From Cymbomonas tetramitiformis (taxonomy: Eukaryota > Chlorophyta > Pyramimonadophyceae > Pyramimonadales > Pyramimonadaceae): 33,329 bases of DNA. Position numbers and translations under genes: made by a program. The notes beneath the pieces were generated by a model. It saw only the letters and a list, made by a program, of their open reading frames with translations. It ran no database searches and was not told the origin of the DNA. The stretch covers positions 1-33,329 of the forward strand of contig LGRX02030366.1 in NCBI GenBank assembly GCA_001247695.2, read 5' to 3'. Below, in pieces: positions 27,388 through 33,329 of the stretch. Every line of letters starts with the position of its first letter. Position 1 is the first letter of the stretch.

Positions 27388-27735
27388 CTACACAAATGCC
27401 ATGTCGTACTGCAGGCCTAAGTACTTAGCAAGCTCGTCCTCGCTAGGATTGTCATCCTGGACATTCTGCTTGAAGAAATCTGCTCGAGGGTCAAAAACCA
27501 CCGCAGTTTGCATGCAAGGATGCTTCACAATTACTACTTGCGACGCGATCTGATCTGCGAGCATGAATGGCTCTTTGGTATCGAACACGGTGTCAGGGTT
27601 CTCGGGGTCATCGCAAAAGAAACGGCCAGTGACGTTGTCCGGGCCAACTATGGAGTTCATCCGGTTATACATGGCGATCTTCGCTTTTTGCTGGATTTGA
27701 CACTGTGTGTGACACTCAAAACTGTCACATGTCAC
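27388..27735 (-). pseudogene. second DUF4216 domain fragment (CACTA-type)
   Basis: 115 codons. From about residue 50 it parallels the DUF4216 part of the gene at 8656-9154: EPFMLADQIASQVVIVKHPCMQTAVVFD against EPYLLANQVQAQVVIVKHPCMDSAVILD, while the preceding 40 residues align loosely. It then diverges, has no PHD finger and ends at its own stop after an acidic tail. The N-terminal half of DUF4216 (the LKCDW region) is absent or lies in an upstream exon that I could not find. Probably a decayed last exon of a related CACTA-like element. Confidence 0.6.
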
Positions 27736-28219
27736 TTCCTATGGTAGGCTGGGTGACCGTCACCAGTAGACGGGAAACACCCGTTAGGTATTTATGTATG
27801 CCTCTGATTTATCTATCTCACTTTTACCGTTCTGATTCCGTAACCCTTAACTCGGGGTTTATCTCAACAGTTAGATATATATTACCGCCGAACCATATAT
27901 CTACCAGGTTTGGCCCCACTTGCGTTTTATTTAGCCACTGCGAGATTGCCACCATGAGTGGCTAAGCTCGGACGCCTGGGATGGGGTGAGGCGCTCCGCG
28001 CGTGAGAGTGCCGGCAGTCACGGGTATGGCCTAAATTTTATGGGTTGATTTACGGCACGCCGCACCGGTTGGAGAACGGTTTTCTACGGGTCTTAACGTT
28101 GGATTGGTTTACGTTTTCTGGTTGGATCCCACACCGTTGCGTATTGGCCGCCGCTACCACACGACTTCCCTGAATTATTTGATCTCTCACGGCTGCCGTA
28201 TCGGCGACCCACGCGTTTC
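27736..28219 (+). other. leader-like region upstream of gag fragment 2
   Basis: No gene. At about 27950-28030 there is a motif resembling the gag leader of the LTR element and the inverse of 26985-27065 (GGCTAAGC..GGATGGGGTGAGG..CAGTCACGGGTATGG). No LTR could be delimited. Confidence 0.4.
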
Positions 28220-28288
28220 TTGGCCGCCCGGAACTGCCGCACATCTCGCGTTCCGTTGCCTCACTCCGCCCCTTCAGTCCTTCTCAAG

Positions 28289-28840
28289 ATGGTTGCTTCT
28301 ACTCGAGCCACCGCTAGCATGGCGAATCGCCGACGCGCGCTATCCACGATTTTTGATTCGGCAGCTGCGAGACACGCCAACACTCCAGCCACGCCGCCGG
28401 CAGCTCAGCCGGCTGCCAATTCAGCAGGTGCTGCGTTCCTGGCCTCGGTGCGGACGCTGCAACGGGAACACTTCGACATGAAGGTCTCCAAGTCCGTTCG
28501 CCAAAAGTTATTCGAGGACAAGAACGGGCGATTTTCCGGGACTGAGTGCCACGCGTCCGCGCTCTTCGCCAGGATGGTCTCTGCGCTGCAGACAACATTT
28601 GTCACGGAGGACATTGGTTTCGCACCCCTTTTCCTGCTGGACGATGCTACCCTCCCCATCCGCGTGGAGGCCAACGCCTTATTGTTCTCCACGCTCGAGC
28701 TCATGGTTGACCCCGCGTCGCCAGCAGCGGACTGGATGGGTGACGGGAGGGTGACGGGAGGAATTTCCGTGCTTTTCGGTTCGACCTACAGCGAACACGT
28801 CAAAAAACGGCCATACTTGGCCCCTTCCCATTGCAGGTAG
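28289..28840 (+). pseudogene. truncated gag-like gene, homologous to the LTR-element gag
   Basis: 183 codons from the ATG at 28289 (frame open from 28220). MVASTRA at the start parallels MGVSTRA at 3676. Then comes an Ala/Pro-rich stretch and a conserved part: VSKSVRQKLFEDKNGRFSGTECHASALFARMV..LQT.FVTEDIGFAPLFLLDDATLPIRVEANALLFSTLELMV matches AKGIREDILGDKKHYFSGTSDAGLLSDVVVRLRTEFESAGLDLVSFDLDDPQALVVGKVNALLYDVLGLII in order. It ends at a stop about 180 residues in, so the C-terminal capsid part and zinc knuckle are missing. The divergence is large, so it is an old relative rather than a recent copy. Confidence 0.65.
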
Positions 28841-28877
28841 GGCAATGCTCGCCCCGGGTTCGTCCCGAGAGCAAGGG

Positions 28878-28995
28878 CCCTACTTACCCTTGTTTATGTA
28901 TAGACATGGCCATACTTACCCAGTACTTGAGTATAGATACATGATAGGTAGGGCCCTACTTACCCTTGTTTATGTATAGACATGGCCATACTTAC
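28878..28995 (+). repeat. dispersed repeat, copies 2 and 3 in tandem
   Basis: CCCTACTTACCCTTGTTTATG followed by TATAGACATGGCCATACTTACC occurs twice about 73 bp apart, with the linking segment shared with 27265-27360. Confidence 0.75.
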
Positions 28996-29080
28996 CTTGT
29001 ATCTACCCAATGTCTAAGTGATTCATGCATTCACGCGCGTACGTATGGTGCGTTAGACATTGGGTAGGTACAAGGTAAGT
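28990..29080. repeat. 28-bp inverted repeat (hairpin 1)
   Basis: 28990-29017 is the inverse of 29053-29080 with one mismatch; loop of 35 bp. Confidence 0.9.
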
Positions 29081-29093
29081 AAGGGGTAAGTAA

Positions 29094-29189
29094 GGCCAAA
29101 AACCACGACCAAACATGGCCCTACTTGGGTTGTGTTGCGCCGCGGAAAAACTGACTAAACATGGCCATGTCTGGTCGTGGTTTTTGGCC
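29094..29189. repeat. 27-bp inverted repeat (hairpin 2)
   Basis: 29094-29120 is the inverse of 29163-29189 with one mismatch (GGCCAAAAACCACGACC at the outer ends); loop of 42 bp. It follows hairpin 1 after 13 bp. Confidence 0.9.
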
Positions 29190-29454
29190 ATCCAGACACA
29201 AGGTAGATACAAGGCAAACATGGCCCTACCTACGATTCCTAAATTTGTAGGGACATCATATGCCACCCCTAAGCACCGCACATGTATTATACGTAAAATT
29301 TTGCGAGGAATCTCACTGTGAAGTCAAAAATTTGAAAAAAAAGTTTATTTCATGTCGGTTTTTAGTTCATTATTAAATTCAATGAATTATGAAGAAATTT
29401 TTACATAATCAGCATCCCCCCATAATTGCGGACATATTATTTTTTTGTTACTCA

Positions 29455-29620
29455 TCAAATATTGTCGAATAGTCATCAAATATTGTCGAATGTGGTCGTT
29501 CACATCATCTTAAAAAATGATCGAATATTATCGAATAATCATCGAATATTATCGCGAAATCGTCGAATTTTATCGGTTTATCATTGAATATTAACAAATA
29601 GTCATCAAACATCGAGTAGT
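29455..29620 (+). repeat. degenerate TCGAATATTRTCG-type short repeat
   Basis: Nine or so imperfect copies of a 15-20 bp word such as ATCATCAAATATTGTCGAAT. Very AT-rich, no gene. The 29280-29455 stretch before it is AT-rich with nothing recognisable. Confidence 0.65.
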
Positions 29621-29621
29621 T

Positions 29622-29890
29622 ATGCAATGCCATCAAGTATGTGGATTGACACCACATGGCATCTTCAAGACGCGTGGGGTGGAAAGACGGTGGTTGACCA
29701 TCCAGTCCGTCGATGTGGTGGATACTCCCAACGACGTGCAAATGTTTATTGACCTCCTTGGTAAAGGGAGCCTCCCAACTGCCCCTTTGGGGAAACCCTT
29801 TGCGTTGGGACTCCTTTGGGGAAACGTGCTGGTGGCGCGCCTTGTGAACACCGGCATATTCCCTGAGTGTGACTATCTCCCTGCATTAAG
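29622..29890 (+). CDS. possible exon, unknown product
   Basis: About 90 codons of balanced composition, with a soluble, protein-like pattern (GVERRWLTIQSVDVVDTPNDVQMFIDLLGKGSLP..ALGLLWGNVLVARLVNTGIFPECDYLPAL). It is followed at 29889 by GTAAGC, a usable splice donor, and then by CTCTCTTTCTC low-complexity sequence. I do not recognise a family. It stands out from the AT-rich repeat before it and the satellite after it, so it may be an exon of a gene or transposon whose other parts are not in view. Confidence 0.35.
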
Positions 29891-30009
29891 TAAGCACCCC
29901 TCTCTTTCTCTTTCTCACTCACTCTCGCTTTCTGTTTATTCCATGTTTATTAGGCCTTGTTCTTATTAGAGTTGGAAACCATATCCCAACCACGACTTCC
30001 ATTTCTCAC

Positions 30010-31850
30010 ACAGACATTGTCACTTGCATATGCAGTGGAGTCTTCGCCACTTGCATATACAGTGCAGCCCTTGTCACTTGCATATAGTGTTATGCGTATA
30101 TCTTATATATGTATATGCGTGTGCTAAGCTTGTGCTAGGATATGTGTTAAGATATGTGTGTACCTGTGCGTGTGCTAAGATACGTGTATATTTATGTGCG
30201 TGTGCTAAGGTATGTGCTGGAATATGTGGGTATCTGTGCGTGTGCTAGAGATATGTGCTGTAATATATTGTCACTTGCATATGCAGTGGAGCCTTCGCCA
30301 CTTGCATATACAGTGGAGCCCTTGTCACTTGCATATAGTGTTATGCGTATATCTTATATATGTATATATCTGTGCGTGTGCTCAGCCTGTGCTAGGATAT
30401 GTGTTAAGATATGTGTGTATCTGCGCGTGTGCTAAGATACGTGTTTATCTATGTGCGTGTGCTGAGGTATGTGCTGGAATATGTGGGTATCTGTGCGTGT
30501 GCTAAGATATGTGCTGTAATATTGTCACTTGCATATGCAGTGGAGCCTTCGCCACTTGTATATACCGTGGAGCCCTTGTCACTTGCATATAGTGTTATGC
30601 GTATATCTCATATATGTATATCAGTGCGTGTGCTCAGCCTGTGCTAGGATGTGTGTTAAGATATGTGTGTACCTTTGCGTGTGCTAAGATATGTGTATAT
30701 CTATGTGCGTGTGCTGAGGTATGTGCTGGAATATGTGGGTATCTGTGCGTGTGCTAAGATATGTGCTGAAATATTTTCACTTGCATATGCAGTGGAGCCC
30801 TTGTCACTTGCACGCACAGTAAAGCCCGTGTCACTTGCATATGCAGTGGAGTCTTCGCCACTTGCATATACAGTGGAGCCCTTGTCACTTGCATATAGTG
30901 TTATGCGTATATCTTATATATGTATATCTGTGCGTGTGCACAGCTTGTGCTAGGATATGTGTTAAGATATGTGTGTACCTGTGCGTGTGCTAAGATACGT
31001 GTTTATCTATGCGCGTGTGCTGAGGTATGTGCTGGAATATGTAGGTATCTGTGCGTGTGCTAAGATATGTGCTGTAATATTGTCACTTGCATATGCAGTG
31101 GAGCCTTCGCCACTTGCATATACAGTGGAGCCCTTGTCACTTGCATATAGTGTTATGCGTATATCTTATATATGTATATATCTGTGCGTGTGCTCAGCCT
31201 GTGCTAGGATATGTGTTAAGATATGTGTGTATCTGCGCGTGTGCTAAGATACGTGTTTATCTATGTGCGTGTGCTGAGGTATGTGCTGGAATATGTGGGT
31301 ATCTGTGCGTGTGCTAAGATATGTGTTGTAATATTGTCACTTGCATATGCAGTGGAGCCTTCGCCACTTGTATATACCGTGGAGCCCTTGTCACTTGCAT
31401 ATAGTGTTATGCGTATATCTCATATATGTATATCGGTGCGTTTGCTCAGCCTGTGCTAGGATGTGTGTTAAGATATGTGTGTACCTTTGCGTGTGCTAAG
31501 ATATGTGTATATCTATGTGCGTGTGCTGAGGTATGTGCTGGAATATGTGGGTATCTGTGCGTGTGCTAAGATATGTGCTGAAATATTCTCACTTGCATAT
31601 GCAGTGGAGCCCTTGTCACTTGCACGCACAGTAAAGCCCTTGTCACTTGCCGATATGCAGTGGAGCCTTCGCCACTTGCATATACAGTGGAGCCCTTGTC
31701 ACTTGCATATAGTGTTATGCGTACATCTTATATATGTATATCTGTGCGTGTGCTCAGCCTGTGCTAGGATATGTGTTAAGATATGTGTGTATCTATGCGT
31801 GTGCTGAGATACGTGTGCTGAAATATGTGGGTATCTGTGCGTGTCCTAAG
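30010..31850 (+). repeat. 252-bp GT-rich satellite with higher-order structure
   Basis: Monomers begin with CACTTGCATATGCAGTGGAG near 30022, 30273, 30525, 30830, 31083, 31336 and 31650; the normal spacing is about 252 bp. Two of the junctions (about 30778-30830 and 31588-31655) carry an extra segment with CACGCACAGTAAAGCCC, about 811 bp apart, so three monomers form a higher-order unit. Each monomer is itself built of short words (GTGCGTGTGCTAAGATATGTG). All frames stay open, giving repetitive Cys/Val/Tyr peptides; these are not genes. Confidence 0.88.
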
Positions 31851-32080
31851 ATATGTGCTGAAATATGTGGGTATCGTGCGTGTGCTAAGATATGTGCTGG
31901 AATATGTGTGTACCTGTGCGTGTGCTAAGATATGTGCTAAGATATGTGGGTAGCTGTGCGTGTGCTAAGATGTGTGTTAACATATGTGTATACCTATGTG
32001 CGTGTGCTATGCTTGTGCTAGAATATATGACTAACCGTGTGCTTGTGCTATGCCTGTGCTAGAATATTTGTAGGGTGAGC
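31800..32080 (+). repeat. degraded continuation of the GTGCTAAGATATGTG words
   Basis: Short 30-40 bp repeats without the CAGTGGAG block; the 252-bp period is lost. Confidence 0.7.
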
Positions 32081-32084
32081 AGGT

Positions 32085-32235
32085 GAGTGGAGCCCTTGCC
32101 CCTTGCATAATTATACAGTGGAGCCCTTGTCACTTGCACTATACAGTGGAGCCCTTGGCAGTGGAGCCCTTGTCACTTGCATATGCGTGGAGCCCTTGTC
32201 ACTTATGCGGTGGAGCCCTTGTTGCAGTGAGTGGG
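32085..32235 (+). repeat. CAGTGGAGCCCTTG minisatellite
   Basis: About seven irregular copies of a roughly 22-bp word (CAGTGGAGCCCTTGTCACTTG). The same word closes the window at 33238-33329. Confidence 0.8.
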
Positions 32236-32298
32236 GTATTCAAGGCGCACACATACCCCACAAAGATATGTGTATATGGTTGTGGGGTATGTGCAAGC

Positions 32299-32770
32299 AT
32301 CTTTGCCCCACATTACCACCCTGCGCCAACATTGATAGAGAGAGCGGCAGTTGGCGAGAGCATGGATAATTCACTCACCGAGGTCGAGACACGCGTGTTT
32401 CAGCCAGGCCATCAGCAAGCTGCCCAGCTTGCGATATCGGTATGTCTTGGCGGTGGCGAACAGGCTGATATACACCAAGGTGTCCTCGAACACCATGGTG
32501 CACACACTCACCGCCTGGTTTTATGGTTCACAACGTAGAAAACCATAAAACCAGGCGGTGAGTGTGTGCACCATGGTGTTCGAGGACACCTTGGTGTATA
32601 TCAGCTTGTTCGCCACCGCCAAGACATACCGATATCGCAAGTTGGGCAGCTTGCTGATGGCCTGGTTGAAACACGCGTGTCTCGACCTCGGTGAGTGAAT
32701 TCCCCATGCTCTCGCCAACTGCGGTTCTCTCTATCAATGTTTGCGCAGGGTGGTAATGTGGGGCAAAGAT
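32299..32770. repeat. near-perfect palindrome, two 230-bp arms and 12-bp centre
   Basis: 32299-32528 is the inverse of 32541-32770 with about eight substitutions and no net indel; the centre is 32529-32540. Unlike its surroundings the arm is balanced in composition and contains exon-like sequence: reading away from the centre in each arm, a frame gives MVFEDTLVYISLFATAKTYR.. (about 32572-32698 on +) ending just before or at GGTGAGT, a strong splice-donor word. No family is recognised. Confidence 0.93.
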
Positions 32771-33085
32771 ATGCGTATGTGGGTGCATATGTATTCCAGG
32801 TATGTATTCCAGCACATATCTTAGCACACGCACAGATACCCACATGTTTCACCACATATCTTAGCACGCGCACAGATACACCCATATCTTAACACACATC
32901 TTAGCACATGCACAGATACCTAGCACACGCACAGATACCCACATATCCTAACACATATCTCAGCACACGCTCAGATATATACATAGCTTAACACATATCC
33001 TAGCACAGGCTTAGCACACGCATAGATATACACATATTCTAGCATAGGCATAGCACAAGCACATAGTTACTCATATATTTTAGCA
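32771..33085 (-). repeat. GT-rich satellite words in inverted orientation
   Basis: CACATATCTTAGCACACGCACAGATACC words are the inverse of those in 30010-32080. The array therefore changes strand across the palindrome and returns to the + orientation at about 33090. Confidence 0.85.
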
Positions 33086-33089
33086 CATT

Positions 33090-33329
33090 GGAGTGGGTGT
33101 GCTATGCCTGTGCTGGAATATATGTGTATTTGTGTGCGTGTGCTATGCGTGTGTTAAACCTCCCAAACACAAGTGGATATATCTCTTTGTGTGATAGCCA
33201 ACGGTGCAAATATAAAACATATGACTTTGTGGTGCGTGCAGTGGAGCCCTTGCCCCTTGCATATGCAGTGGAGCCCTTGCCCCTTGCATACGCAGTGGAG
33301 CCCTTGCCCCTTGCATATATAGTGGGGCC
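33090..33329 (+). repeat. GT-rich words and CAGTGGAGCCCTTGCC minisatellite, window end
   Basis: + oriented GTGTGCTATGCCTGTGC words, a short unique piece, then three copies of a 30-bp unit (GCAGTGGAGCCCTTGCC..). It is cut by the window end. Confidence 0.75.

Noticed and set aside
30154..31928. Many open frames with repeated ACAKICA / RVLRYV peptides
   Set aside because: They follow the 252-bp satellite, occur in all frames and have extreme composition; no start, intron or domain signal.
32640..32690. CTGATGG...GAAAC resembling a hammerhead ribozyme core
   Set aside because: The core base after GATG is wrong and the bases between do not form stem II; it lies in the palindrome arm where it is explained by exon-like sequence.

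Overview
The window is nuclear DNA of a eukaryote. It has spliced genes with GT-AG introns, satellites, LTR elements and DNA-transposon remnants, and no prokaryotic gene layout. Two ordinary host-type genes can be recognised. One is a papain-family cysteine protease with a C-terminal granulin domain, five exons, + strand, 16619-18732. The other is a membrane-anchored carbohydrate-type sulfotransferase, single exon, - strand, 25073-26164. That pair fits an alga or a related protist (granulin-papain proteases are typical of the green lineage, sulfotransferases of algae with sulfated polysaccharides), but I cannot fix the lineage from sequence alone.

Region 1 (93-9959) reads as one 9.87 kb CACTA/EnSpm-like DNA transposon. 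Its ends are inverted (CCCTACGTTTCT at both), it is flanked by a 3-bp GCG duplication, and it encodes a DUF4216-PHD finger protein (about 7.3-9.15 kb). Its subterminal regions and introns are filled with ATTG/GTTG/CAAT words phased every 11 bp, organised at the left end into an 11/55/110-bp hierarchy. Nested inside it is an intact, very young 3.76 kb LTR element (3020-6779; identical 260-bp LTRs, 5-bp CACTT duplication) that carries a gag-like gene but no recognisable pol. A tRNA-like sequence lies at 1994-2061 (-), and a foldback lies at 2661-2906.

Region 2 (10126-16483) is a 16-unit head-to-tail satellite. Each unit starts TCAGCAG.. with a CAG microsatellite and ends with a small hairpin, 7-8 nt, then CTAG (one unit is mutated). 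These are the hallmarks of a Helitron-type (TC...CTRR) non-autonomous element turned into a satellite. The hairpin stem covaries between unit types.

Region 3 (16484-26430) holds the protease gene, a direct-repeat pair (20338/21924) around a non-coding 1.4 kb interior, a dense cluster of perfect hairpins including a three-way junction (22231-22641), a piggyBac-like transposase fragment cut off just after its first catalytic Asp and bracketed by 180-205 bp direct repeats (22779-23930), and the sulfotransferase gene.

Region 4 (26430-29900) is a graveyard of pieces related to Region 1: a second DUF4216 fragment (-), a second gag fragment homologous to the first, inverted and direct copies of a gag-leader-like motif, and two long hairpins. 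Region 5 (29990-33329) is a 252-bp GT-rich satellite with higher-order structure. It switches strand around a 472-bp near-perfect palindrome (32299-32770).

All calls were made by eye. Exon junctions of the protease are consistent (all phase 0). The DUF4216-PHD gene model has an unresolved frame break.
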